From the NCBI GenBank assembly GCA_030761205.1, contig JAULJL010000024.1, positions 13,381,122 through 13,445,121 on the forward strand: a stretch of 64,000 nucleotides of DNA. The letters run 5' to 3'. Below are positions 1-9,241 of the stretch, one piece after another. The position numbers and the translations under genes were made by a program. Every line of letters starts with the position of its first letter. Positions within the stretch are counted from its first letter, which is position 1. The DNA comes from Fremontodendron californicum (lineage: Eukaryota > Streptophyta > Magnoliopsida > Malvales > Malvaceae). The notes below the pieces were generated by a model. It had not been told where the DNA came from, searched no databases, and saw only the letters and a list, made by a program, of their open reading frames with translations.

Positions 1-1386
1 GAGAGTTCTACTGCAAAAGAAACATCGAAAGCCTTGGAAAATGATTAAGAGAATTGCCTCCCCTACCCATTTGGGGTAACAGTAATCAAAGGGCAGAATT
101 TTCAAGGTACACAACTAGAAGATACACTATCAGCGAGGTACCAGTTGTTAGAAAAGGAAGCTTTATGCATTGGGGGAAACAGAGATATTTGGGAATGGGA
201 TCCGAAAGAATTTAGTTTGGTTCCCGATTTAGTCATTCCACCTGATTTCGAAGTCCCCAACTTTGAGATATATAGTGGGATAAATGATTCAATGACCCAC
301 CTCAAAATGTTCTACCGAATGATGACGGGCCATACGAGTAAGGATGAGCTATTGATCCACTATTTTCTGTTTAACCTTGGCAGGTCCGTGAGTAGGTGGT
401 ACAATCAGTTGAGTTGGGGTCAGATCTGTTCTGGAAGGATTTAGCTAGAGCTTTCTTTGACCAATACAAATATATGGCACCGAGTCGTCTCACTTTGCAA
501 AATATGGAGAAGAAAGCTACTGAAAGCTTCAAAGGGTACTCTCACAGGTGGAGAGATCTAGCAGTCCAGGTACAACCACCCTTAACTGAGAAAGAAGCTG
601 TTGTCCTATTTGCAAATACACTGCAGACCCCACACTATGATAAACTCGCTGGTAATGCCACGAGGAACTCCGAAGACATGGTGATCCCAAAAGAGATGAT
701 GTAAAAGGCAACCAAGAATGGGAAGCTCAAAACAGGTGAGACATTCGGTGCCAAAGGAAATTGGATACCCTAGAAAAAAAGTAAAAGATGTCCAATCTAT
801 GACATATGGTGAGCGATGGATAGGAAGCTTTACCCCATATCCTCCATAACCCATATGCTAACCGTTCTGCCCTTCCATGAACAATGTATATCGAGGTCCT
901 CACTTACACCCGATGGTCTCTCAATATAATTATTTGACAAGTCTTCAACCTCAGACTAGCCAGGGAAAGTCAAAGAATATTAGAAAAAAAGATTAGTTTG
1001 AGCCACTCTCCATCTCTTACTCTGAGTTGTTACCCCAACTTGTTGAAAATCGACTTCTCCAAGAGTTCCAATGGAACCTATTCAACCCCCATACTCGAAC
1101 TGGTATGACGAGAATACATTTTGCGATTATCATTACGGAATTCGAGGTCATTCCACAAAAAATTGCCTGTCTCTAAACAAAAATTTCAAGCACTAATCAG
1201 TAATGGGCAGATAGGTTTTGAGAAGAAACAAAAATCAGATAACTGGAAGAAGCTAGTGTTCGTTCATGGTATGACAAGTGGGGATGTCACAATGGGAAAG
1301 AAAGGCATACATGGGTTCATGAAGCAAGAAAGAGATCAAGTTGACCCGATTCCTGTGTCATACAGTGAGCTACTACCTCAACTTAT
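1..1386 (+). pseudogene. Ty3/gypsy gag, 5' part (broken), interrupted at 1386
   Basis: Structural capsid/nucleocapsid protein of an LTR retrotransposon. The frame at 145-444 gives a capsid-like stretch (FEVPNFEIYSG, then HLKMFYRMM and SRWYNQLS) typical of plant Ty3/gypsy gag. At about 425-435 the reading frame shifts and continues in another frame (KDLARAFFDQYKYM, then WRDLAVQVQPPLTEKEAV). In-frame stops follow from 702. A knuckle of the form C-x2-H-x5-H-x4-C lies at 1122-1166. The protein is then cut at the phrase SYSELLPQL by the insertion of element A. The frameshift and stops show it is not functional. The start lies outside the window. Confidence 0.82.
1382..1386. other. 5-bp target site duplication of element A (left)
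   Basis: CTTAT immediately precedes the LTR at 1387 and is repeated at 11006-11010 after the other LTR. Confidence 0.9.
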
Positions 1387-2878
1387 TGATGGTAACTCAA
1401 TTAAGAGTTGTAAACCCAAGTGCAGGTTATGTTCAAGTAATAAATTCTCGGGTGTCCGAGGTCGAACCACAGGGAAGCGTATTAATAAGTATAAGTTTAT
1501 AAATATATAAGACAAAGAAAGTAAACAAGATATTAGGGAATCAACAACAAAATAAGATAAACAAGATATTAGAGAACAAAATAAACAAAATAACATAAAA
1601 ACAATTAAACAAGATATAAAAAAACAATAAGAAAGGATGTTGAGGTTAGAGACTCCACTCTTGGTGTTATGCTAAGATTAATCTTGTTTTATTACACAAT
1701 TGAAATCCACACATAAGGGAGGTTCCAATCGGAAGGTTTAGCAATTCAGTCCAACGTCCATAGCATATGATATTATGTTCATTTGGTGTCCTCAAAACTC
1801 ATAAAAAGAGTCCAAGCATTCCTTATGCCAAGGTATATGTCTACAACAAATCAAGGTTATGAAACCAAGCATTTACTGTGCCATTTTCATTGTCAATAAT
1901 GAATCAAGATCTCTACTTTGCAAGTATGATTTTAAACCAAAAGAAAATATTATCTATACTAGTGTTTATAAATGATGATTCATTTTAGCTCATGTTTAAG
2001 AGACTAACCTTAGCATTTACCAAGAGCTTTACCTCATCACCTCAACAATATGATTAGCAACACATACTAGATATGAATAAAATGAAAAGAAATGTAAGAA
2101 GCATAAGTAACTAAAAAAAGAAAACTAGAGAAAGGAAAGAAGAAGAAAACTTAGAGAATTTTATTACAATGGCTAATATCCTACCAATGTATAATTGTAT
2201 CCCAATACTCATCCAAGGCCCTCTATTTATACACATTTTGGAGGGCTAAATGACAAGAGACAAGCTTTACAAATTTCAAAGGTAGGTATAATAGGTGGGT
2301 GCATTTTTCTAACAATTTTCGTCATATTGTATGACAATTCTGATCAGCCAGCTTGATGGTCGATTTTGTCAATGTTGGAGGCTCGATCTGATAAAATGGT
2401 CTTCTAGAAAAATATACCCCTATCAGTTACGGATCCATAGCCGTTGGAATCAGATCATTTGCGCACGTGGATCGGAAGATATGGTCAAAATACCAAAACG
2501 GTGCAGAACAGACGTCATTGCACATCAGCCAACTTGATGGTCGATTTCGCTAGGGAAAACGACTCCGTTTCAAGAAGTGTAAAACATGAAAAAGATAGAT
2601 ATGCCTCTTAGCTTTGCAGGGATACAAAGTTCAGCCTTATTGCTTCAGTGAAACTCGAGATATAGCTGATATGGCAAAAGGTGTCGGAACTGGAACTGAA
2701 CTGGATTTGCCCTTAATTCTAGTAATCTGAAATCACTCAAAGAAACTTGTGAAAAACACCAAATTACATAAAAATATAAAAGATCATAAACACAATTAGA
2801 CTAAACAATAATAACTCGTATTTGACACAAAACAATAATAAAACATAACTAAAAACTATATAATTATACGAGTTATCA
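1387..2878 (-). repeat. Element A 3' LTR
   Basis: 1492 bp. On the minus strand it begins TGATAACTCG and ends ACCATCA, and it is collinear with 9514-11005. A TATAAATA box (minus) sits at 2224-2231. Confidence 0.93.
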
Positions 2879-2892
2879 CACCCCCATACTTA
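2879..2892 (-). other. Element A polypurine tract
   Basis: The minus strand reads AAGTATGGGGGTG directly before the 3' LTR, the expected place for plus-strand priming of reverse transcription. Confidence 0.8.
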
Positions 2893-3676
2893 GATTGTTG
2901 CTAGTCCCTAGCAACGACTCAATAAAAAAATAATAATAAAATAAGAAAATCTAATCTAATCCATTTTCGTAGGAAATCACGGTGGCACTTAGCATGTGAC
3001 ACAAGCCTTTAAACCCCTAGGTGTCCCTAGTGGACGAGTTTAGTCTCGTGAGGGTTTACTAGGACGATACCCACAAACATTGAAGACATAAGAAAAACTA
3101 AAAATAATAATTATAACTAATCCTTCCAATATAAATTAGAGATAATCATTGGACAAGTCTTAAAAACTAATCAATAGCTTAAAGAAATTCACAAAAGATC
3201 TTGCTTGAATGTAAATAGTTTGAGTTAAGCCAATAATAACATAACATATTTCAATCAAAATAGTGTATATTCAAACTTAATCTCAACTTCTCACATGGGA
3301 TACTCTCTTGATTTTCACTCTTTAAAGTAGTGGTAAAGTGTTTACACTCAATCAATCTCATGAAAACACTTCTACCATACGCTTGCTTGTCCACCTATTC
3401 TCCACTATTTAGATCATACAACTTCATAAATCAAGAGGTCTTTATTCAAGGTTGTAATGGGGCCAAAGGGTTATAATGTGGTTAAAGAACAAAAGGATAA
3501 AGATATCACAAAGGTTCCAAAGAGTTCATAGATTTTAGAGACATATAAGATCATACAAATAAAACTTCTCAAAACTCTTATAAAGCACATAATAGCATAG
3601 GCTAAATATTCATGTTGAGCCTTTGCATCATTCTAACCAACTTTGTAACATCTTTTTCTAGAAGTTCAAGAGAAGA

Positions 3677-3707
<31 letters not shown>

Positions 3708-4701
3708 GGGAATGTATTTGACAATGATCCCTTTCTTTTTCTCTTGACTTTTTCTTTTCTTTTCTTCCCCCACACTTATCTTTTGTTTCTAACCCAAATT
3801 TTCAAATAAAAATATCCCTTGTTTTTTTTGCAATATGTCTCAAAATATAAAATTCATCTTTAGAACAAGGGTAAGGATATAAGCATATTTAGGCTAGGTG
3901 TAAGTTGTGGTTACCAATAAAACATCATATTTAATGTAGGCTCAAATTGGCTCACTAGTGGGGATGTTCTCGTAGAACATTAATAATGGATGGCTGTTTG
4001 GCTCTGGTTATAATCCTAATGCCTCTATCATATTCATGTTGTCACATGTATCAATATAGTCTCAACGGTTTAAAGCAAGTTCTAGAGAATCATGTAATCA
4101 TAAGAGCACTCAAGAAAGAAATTAGATTGATTTGTATAATGCATCAATCATTATAGGCTCAAAAACTCACAAAGATGATTATACAAGTCAGATTAAGTCT
4201 AAACATGCTTCTTTCTCAATCAACATATCATATTAACATTGGCTCATAAAAAGGTTGACATCAAGCTCAATTCTCATGAAAATCTTCTCACTAATAAATC
4301 TGTTTTAGACTTATGCAATTCATATCTCATCATTGTATTGAAAGTAACTAAAAAAAAAACACACTAAGTCTAAACATGCTTTTTTTTTTGTTTTTTTTGT
4401 TTTTTTGTTTTTTTTGTTTTTTTTTTTTTGAAGAAGAAGATTAAATCAAACTGACAAGGTATGTCTCAAGTCTCCCTTACTCAGACCTTGTTCAGAATGA
4501 ATACTTCTAAATGTCTTAAAACACAACAAATTTTTTTTTTTTTTTTTTTTTTTTTTAGCAAAATATGTCCCTTACCCCCTACTAAAATATGACATTGTCC
4601 CCAATGTCAAATTTTAAAGGTAGAATTTAGGAGATATTACCTGCAGAGGTTGCTAACCACTTATTATAACTGAGACACAACAAACAAAATGTTAGATAAT
4701 G
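2893..4701 (-). other. Element A 3' non-coding region between the LOG-like ORF and polypurine tract
   Basis: I see no coding sequence here. The stretch next to the polypurine tract is alignable by eye with the same place in two older Athila copies at 44821-45245/49784-51000 and 55562-56600. It includes a 41-bp block (3011-3051) identical in all three. Long T runs (A runs on the sense strand) lie at 3677-3702 and 4531-4556, with a T/G-rich tract at 4381-4430. A palindromic GACATTGTCCCCAATGTC at 4591-4608 matches the 'ATTGGGGACAATG' signature common downstream of pol in Athila elements. Confidence 0.7.
3011..3051 (-). other. 41-bp block conserved in three Athila copies, with inverted repeats
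   Basis: The same 41 bases occur at 3011-3051, 44948-44988 and 55689-55729, although the surrounding DNA has clearly diverged. Inside it are small inverted repeats: ACGAG-TTTAGT-CTCGT and CTAG-GTGTCC-CTAG. Its position close to the polypurine tract suggests a cis-acting RNA signal; the function is not known to me. Confidence 0.6.
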
Positions 4702-5349
4702 TCACAAAGACAAAGTGCAATCCACTCCTTGCTCGTCCATATCTCTTTTTCTTTTTCCGAGCGTTTGCGAAACAACCGTAGCAGATAAACACTCATAAGC
4801 TTGTAGCTTTTTGAGTAAATCTTCAATGGTTGTAGCAGAAATTATGGTTCTCCTTGCCTCTGAAAACATGAATCCATTATCCACAGCATTATCTAAATAT
4901 GAAAGTAAATTACTAAAATAACCATTAATATTAAGCAAACCAATGGGTTTCTTATTTGTGACCAAAGATGACCAAGAAGCCACGCAAGCTATTTCTTCCA
5001 ATGTACCCAGACCTCCTGGTAAGGCAATGAATGCATCGGCAGAATGGTACATGATTGTTATCCGTTCAGGGATACTCCAGACTTGTATTTCCTTACCCAC
5101 GGTAGGTCCACAAAAATCTGTGAATAGTTTTGGCACGATTCCTAGAACTGGACTTCCTCCGGCGTGTGCTGCTGTAGCGACTGCTCCCATTAAACCCGTA
5201 CTACCGCCTCCATAAATCAAGTGGATCTTTTGTTGGGCAAGTATTACTCCAACTCTTATGGCTTCATCAGCGAATATGTTATTTTTCCCTGGATAAGCAC
5301 CTCCAAAGACACAAATTTTTTTAATGCGCTGGGACGAAGTGCTTTCCAT
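4702..5349 (-). CDS. LOG-family cytokinin riboside 5'-monophosphate phosphoribohydrolase-like protein, captured by element A
   Basis: 215 aa, close to the usual length of plant LONELY GUY proteins, which release active cytokinin bases from cytokinin nucleotides in one step in the cytosol. The N-terminal Rossmann strand ICVFGGAYPG, the GGGSTGLMG loop (residues 47-55) and the family signature PGGLGTLEE (111-119) are all present. The arginine preceding the signature is kept at residue 96, but the lysine usual beside it is replaced (PERITIMY). The end carries a basic KRKR (199-202), a possible nuclear signal. Plant LOG genes normally contain several introns; this copy has none, so it looks like a cDNA capture. 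ATG context is good. A TATA-like TATATATT (about 5397-5404) and a strong 3' splice-site consensus ending at 5371 lie just upstream. Activity is plausible but untested. Confidence 0.88.
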   Translation of the reverse strand: MESTSSQRIKKICVFGGAYPGKNNIFADEAIRVGVILAQQKIHLIYGGGSTGLMGAVATAAHAGGSPVLGIVPKLFTDFCGPTVGKEIQVWSIPERITIMYHSADAFIALPGGLGTLEEIACVASWSSLVTNKKPIGLLNINGYFSNLLSYLDNAVDNGFMFSEARRTIISATTIEDLLKKLQAYECLSATVVSQTLGKRKRDMDEQGVDCTLSL

Positions 5350-5370
5350 TTTTTTTTCTTTTTCGAGTGC

Positions 5371-5386
5371 CTGAAAGAGAATGAGT
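5371..5386 (-). promoter_or_regulatory. Predicted 3' splice acceptor upstream of the LOG-like ORF
   Basis: The minus strand reads CATTCTCTTTCAG|GC, with AG at 5372-5371, 21 bases before the ATG. It is a pyrimidine-rich, near-ideal plant acceptor. Confidence 0.5.
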
Positions 5387-5429
5387 ACATGGTGTAATAT
5401 ATAGAGGACTGAGTAATGAATCAGACAAG

Positions 5430-5580
5430 AGTAATAATGTCGCCGAAAGTGTATTTGACCTGTCAGAAGAAAATGTTAACCTAACAAAAGATTTTTGCAT
5501 GATTTCAGGAAGAAAATCAAAAAGAGAAGAAAAATCAACCGTAAAAGTCAAAAGTAATAATGTCGCCGAAAGTGTATTTG
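5430..5580. repeat. 28-bp direct repeat between the two captured ORFs
   Basis: The same 28 bases, starting AGTAATAATGTCGCCG on the + strand, occur at 5430-5457 and 5553-5580, separated by 95 bases. On the sense (minus) strand the first copy lies 44 bases after the stop of the viral-like ORF and the second 80 bases before the LOG-like ATG. The repeat may be a capture junction or a small duplicated leader; I cannot tell which. Confidence 0.9.
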
Positions 5581-5624
5581 GCATCTTCCTCTGGTTTTAC
5601 GTCCAGAAACGGCTTAAACGCCTT

Positions 5625-6161
5625 CTATGAGTCGAGGATATGCTTCCCATCCAGTTTTCTTACAAGCTGGCAAACAGGGTCTTTTAACATCAGATTCCCA
5701 AGATGTTGCCATTCCCTTTGGAATTGCGGCCATAAATCAAGAATTTCTCTTTGTACGTCTCCACTAGGATGCGTCTCAAGAGAAAGTTGGATATTACCCA
5801 AATTCTCCTTACTCAGTCCATCCTTAATGAATTCAATTTTATCATCTCGATTAGAGGACGGAATCCCAATAGAACGACATTTACCGTTACACGTCCATCG
5901 TGCACACTTGTGGCAATTTGAACTCATGCGCTTTGCTCGTCGCTTCTTTGCATAAGTGCTTCTACCTGTACCTGGTAAATGCAAAACAGGAAGATATTCA
6001 TCTTCACGTACCTTGGCTTCAATTATCCAACGTATGTCTTCAGGAATCCCTTTGTTCATAAGCATTCTTAATCTTTCTAATCGAACTTGGTAAAGCTTCA
6101 GTAAAATATTCCGAGGAAAAGGAGGAAATCGTTTCTGCAATCTTTTGAGAATATCATCCAT
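5625..6161 (-). CDS. Zinc-finger ORF resembling Betaflexiviridae nucleic-acid-binding protein (silencing-suppressor class), captured by element A
   Basis: 178 aa from the ATG at 6161. An ATG 17 codons upstream is open but reads through a hydrophobic poly-pyrimidine stretch and is unlikely to be used. A helical N-terminus is followed by a basic patch with the phrase GRSTYAKKRRAKRM (66-79) and then a Cys cluster C-x2-C-x4-C-x3-C (83, 86, 91, 95). This basic-plus-Cys arrangement is the hallmark of the small 3'-terminal nucleic-acid-binding proteins of carla-, vitri- and trichoviruses (Betaflexiviridae), known as RNA-silencing suppressors. Cys spacing is tighter than in typical carlaviruses. The frame is intact. 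It sits between the gag fusion and the LOG-like ORF, in the slot of the Athila env-like gene. Identification is from motif recognition only. Confidence 0.55.
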   Translation of the reverse strand: MDDILKRLQKRFPPFPRNILLKLYQVRLERLRMLMNKGIPEDIRWIIEAKVREDEYLPVLHLPGTGRSTYAKKRRAKRMSSNCHKCARWTCNGKCRSIGIPSSNRDDKIEFIKDGLSKENLGNIQLSLETHPSGDVQREILDLWPQFQREWQHLGNLMLKDPVCQLVRKLDGKHILDS

Positions 6162-6162
6162 C

Positions 6163-6190
6163 CTGAAAAAAAAAATGAAATAAAATAAAA
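6163..6190 (-). promoter_or_regulatory. Predicted 3' splice acceptor at the viral-like ORF start
   Basis: A long T-rich tract ends in TTTTTTTTTTCAG|G with AG at 6164-6163, one base before the ATG. This is an almost perfect acceptor, and splicing here would put the ATG at the exon start. Confidence 0.5.
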
Positions 6191-6296
6191 TGAAAGAGAA
6201 ATTTATATACAATATCAGTTTTGTGGGTAGCTGATGGAACCGACTTAAATAATCACGGAGTACCGTTATCCGCCATTTAACCGGGAAAAAAATGAA

Positions 6297-6322
6297 TTTT
6301 TTTTTTTTTTTTTTTTTTTTTT
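6297..6322. repeat. Run of 26 T (26 A on the coding strand)
   Basis: It lies between the stop of the gag fusion and the viral-like ORF. Two other runs in the same element (3677-3702, 4531-4556) are also exactly 26 long. Confidence 0.9.
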
Positions 6323-6349
6323 GAAGATCAGTAAAAGTTATATTTACAT

Positions 6350-9241
6350 CTAGTTATTTTCAAAACAAGGATCAGAAAGAAAAACAACCTCTTCTTGAGT
6401 AACATGATTTTCCAAAAAGAGTTTGAGTCTTTGTCCATTTACCTTGAATACGTTACCATTTTGAGGATTCTCAATGTCAACTGCTCCATAATGATACACA
6501 TGCTTAACCACAAATGGGCCAGTCCATCTTGATCTCAACTTAATAGGAAATATGTGAAGTCTAGAATTATAAAGTAGAACTTTTTGCCCAACATCAAATG
6601 TTTTTCTTGAAATTAGCTTGTCATGAAAGGCTTTAGTTCTTTCTTTATGAATTTTAGAATTCTCATATGCATCTTTGAATAAAGTTGGCCAGTAAAATCC
6701 ACACTCATTGTCGGGAATGCATCTTCGAAAAATTTGATCAGGACAATATTTGAACAAGTAAGGGTCATCCCAGTAGAACTTCTTTACCTCATTCAGAAAC
6801 TTCCTTTTATCTTGGGGGCTCCATTGAGAAGGAATTTTTCCCAAAAAGAAATATTTTAGCTCGGATGGCAATGGTTTTAAATCCAGCTTGGGCGGTTCAA
6901 TAGTTGATGGTACAGTGACATTTGTGAGTGATGGGAGTTCCTCAAACTTTTGTTTCCAACGATGCTTATCCTGAAAAGAATTTAACAAAGAATCAGTGTG
7001 TGAAATTTCTGAAGCATTATCAAACTCACATTCAATTAAATAAGCTTCTAAAGGATCATGGAATGTGGTAGTGGTGAGATGTTCATGAACAAGTTCTTCA
7101 ATGAAATCCACTTCATGTACTTCTGAATCATCACCAGGTTGCTTGCAAGTGTTGAACACATTTAATTCTAAAGTCATATTTCCAAAAGAAATGTTCAACA
7201 TACCATTCCTGCAATTTATCAGAGCATTAGAAGTTGCAAGAAATGGACGGCCTAATATAACAGGAATTTGAACATTTGGATTTGAAACAGGATGTGTGTC
7301 CAAAACAATAAAATCAACAGGGAAGTAAAAATTATCAATTTGAACCAAAACATCTTCAACTATCCCTCGAGGAATTTTTACAGAACGATCAGCTAGTTGA
7401 AGTGTAACAGGTGTTTCCTTGAGTTCACCTAAACCTAACTGTTGATAAACAGAAAAAGGCAAAAGATTAACACTAGCACCAAGATCAAGCAATGCACGTT
7501 CTATTCTAGTGTTTCCAATGATGCATGAGATTGTTGGACATCCAGGATCTTTGAATTTTGGTGGAGTAAGGTGCTGAATGATTGAGCTCACACTTTCCGT
7601 CAAAAATGCTTTCTTTTGTACATTATGTTTCCTTTTAACTGTGCACATGTCCTTCAAAAATTTAGCATAAGATGGAACTTGTTTGATTGCATCCAATAAA
7701 GGAATGTTAATCTTAACTTGTTTGAAAAGTTCATAAATTTCTGCATTTTGATTCAAATTCTTTATTGTTTGCAACCTTTGAGGAAAAGGAGCAGGATGCA
7801 TACCTTTTTCTTTGTCCAAATTTTCAAGAAGTTTAGACTTACCATCATCCTTACCATTACTTTTCGGAGGGGAATGAGGATCTTGGTCTTTTGATGGAAT
7901 GTTTTTGTCAATTGCCTTTCCACTTCGAAGAGTTGTGATAGAACTGGCATTTTCCTGTTGAGTTTCATTGGAGCAAGAAACAAGACATTGAGTAGAAGGG
8001 TTAGGCTGAGGTTGAGCAGGAAACTTACCTTTTTCTTGAGTGCGTAATGAAGCTGTCAATGTGGACAAGGTGTTTTTGATCTCATTGATGTCCTGTGAAG
8101 TTTGGTTATTCACATTTGCTTGTGTTTGCATGAATGCTTGCAATGTCTCTTCCAAGGTTTGTACACGTGAAGGTTGATAGGAAAAAGTGTTGCCCGGCTT
8201 TTGAGATTGTGGTACCTGAACATGATTATTATTCCGCCAACTGAAGTTGGGATGATCTCTCCATTCAGGGTTATACGTTTCAGAGTAAGGAGAAGGAAAA
8301 GGCTTTTTAAATGTGTTTATGGAATTTACTTGATCATGCAACGCTTCTTTAAGAATGGGAATGTTTGGACATTCAGAAGTGGGGTGTCCCATGATTTCAC
8401 AAATTCCACAACTTTCTTCATTTTTAACCGTTTTGACTTCTTTTACTTCTCTAAGTTCCATGGCTTCAATCTTTCTAGCCAAATTAGCTACTTTAGCTTT
8501 TATCTCATCTTCTTGACTAAAATGATATTTTCCTCTGTTAGAAATAACATTCGATCTATTGGAACTTTCAGAGGAATTATCTGTGTGCCAGGCTTGAGAG
8601 TTATCTGCCAAATGGTCTAGGTAGTCAAAGGCTTCTTCAGGTTCTTTTTCTAGAAACTCACCGTTACACATTGTTTCAACAAATTGTTTAGTTTCAGGAG
8701 TTAAACTTTCATAAAAGAAACTAATAAGACGCCATTTTTCAAAACCATGATGTGGACAAGAACTTAACAAATCTTTAAAACGCTCCCAGCACTGAAAAAA
8801 TGCTTCATTTTGATTTTGATTGAAATTTTGAATCTGTCTTTTCAAAGCAGTAGTTTTATGTGCTGGGAAAAATTTCTTTAGAAACTCAGTTTGTAATTCT
8901 TGCCATGTGCCAATTGACCTTGGTTTTAAATTATGAAGCCAAATTTTTGCTTTATCTTTTAAAGAAAAAGGAAATAATTTTAGCTTGACAATTTCATTTG
9001 TACATTGTTGGTCATTAAAGGTGACACATACATCTTCGAAGTCTTTTAGAAACGAGTAAGCACTTTCCGATTCTAACCCATGGAAATTTGGAAGCAAAGC
9101 TATCATACCTGGTTTAAAAAGAAAGTTGTTTGCATTGAGAGGAAAAATAAAACAAGAGGGTGATGAGCTTCGAGTTGGTTGCAAGTAATCACGCATGGTG
9201 CGTACTTGTCTGTTCTCATGAACACTTTCATTGTCAGCCAT
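6350..9241 (-). CDS. Gag-protease-integrase-remnant fusion polyprotein (RT/RNase H deleted)
   Basis: 963 aa from ATG 9241, which has an ACCATGG context; the frame is also open from an ATG at 9334. An Athila-type capsid region (about 60-215, including FPFSLKDKAKIWL) is followed by a perfect CCHC knuckle (C278, C281, H286, C291) and an aspartic protease with LLDLGASVNLLP (catalytic Asp about 586) and ILGRPFLA. After the usual pre-RT linker (PPKLDLKPLPSELKYFFLG) the protein jumps straight to the start of integrase (DKRKFLNEVKKFYWDD to CIPDNE). It then jumps to GFYWPTLFKDAY, then to the integrase C-terminus (GQKVLLYNSRL, RWTGPFVV). RT, RNase H, the zinc-binding histidines and the integrase core are missing, all without loss of frame. 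It likely supplies particles and protease. Confidence 0.9.
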   Translation of the reverse strand: MADNESVHENRQVRTMRDYLQPTRSSSPSCFIFPLNANNFLFKPGMIALLPNFHGLESESAYSFLKDFEDVCVTFNDQQCTNEIVKLKLFPFSLKDKAKIWLHNLKPRSIGTWQELQTEFLKKFFPAHKTTALKRQIQNFNQNQNEAFFQCWERFKDLLSSCPHHGFEKWRLISFFYESLTPETKQFVETMCNGEFLEKEPEEAFDYLDHLADNSQAWHTDNSSESSNRSNVISNRGKYHFSQEDEIKAKVANLARKIEAMELREVKEVKTVKNEESCGICEIMGHPTSECPNIPILKEALHDQVNSINTFKKPFPSPYSETYNPEWRDHPNFSWRNNNHVQVPQSQKPGNTFSYQPSRVQTLEETLQAFMQTQANVNNQTSQDINEIKNTLSTLTASLRTQEKGKFPAQPQPNPSTQCLVSCSNETQQENASSITTLRSGKAIDKNIPSKDQDPHSPPKSNGKDDGKSKLLENLDKEKGMHPAPFPQRLQTIKNLNQNAEIYELFKQVKINIPLLDAIKQVPSYAKFLKDMCTVKRKHNVQKKAFLTESVSSIIQHLTPPKFKDPGCPTISCIIGNTRIERALLDLGASVNLLPFSVYQQLGLGELKETPVTLQLADRSVKIPRGIVEDVLVQIDNFYFPVDFIVLDTHPVSNPNVQIPVILGRPFLATSNALINCRNGMLNISFGNMTLELNVFNTCKQPGDDSEVHEVDFIEELVHEHLTTTTFHDPLEAYLIECEFDNASEISHTDSLLNSFQDKHRWKQKFEELPSLTNVTVPSTIEPPKLDLKPLPSELKYFFLGKIPSQWSPQDKRKFLNEVKKFYWDDPYLFKYCPDQIFRRCIPDNECGFYWPTLFKDAYENSKIHKERTKAFHDKLISRKTFDVGQKVLLYNSRLHIFPIKLRSRWTGPFVVKHVYHYGAVDIENPQNGNVFKVNGQRLKLFLENHVTQEEVVFLSDPCFENN

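Noticed and set aside
4702..5349. LOG-like ORF as bacterial contamination
   Set aside because: It lies inside a complete retrotransposon with both LTRs and a target duplication. Its residues resemble plant LOGs (e.g. NGYFSNLLSYLDNAVDNGF), and there is no bacterial ribosome-binding site.
8174..8620. 148-codon + frame opposite gag
   Set aside because: Shadow of the intact gag fusion on the minus strand.
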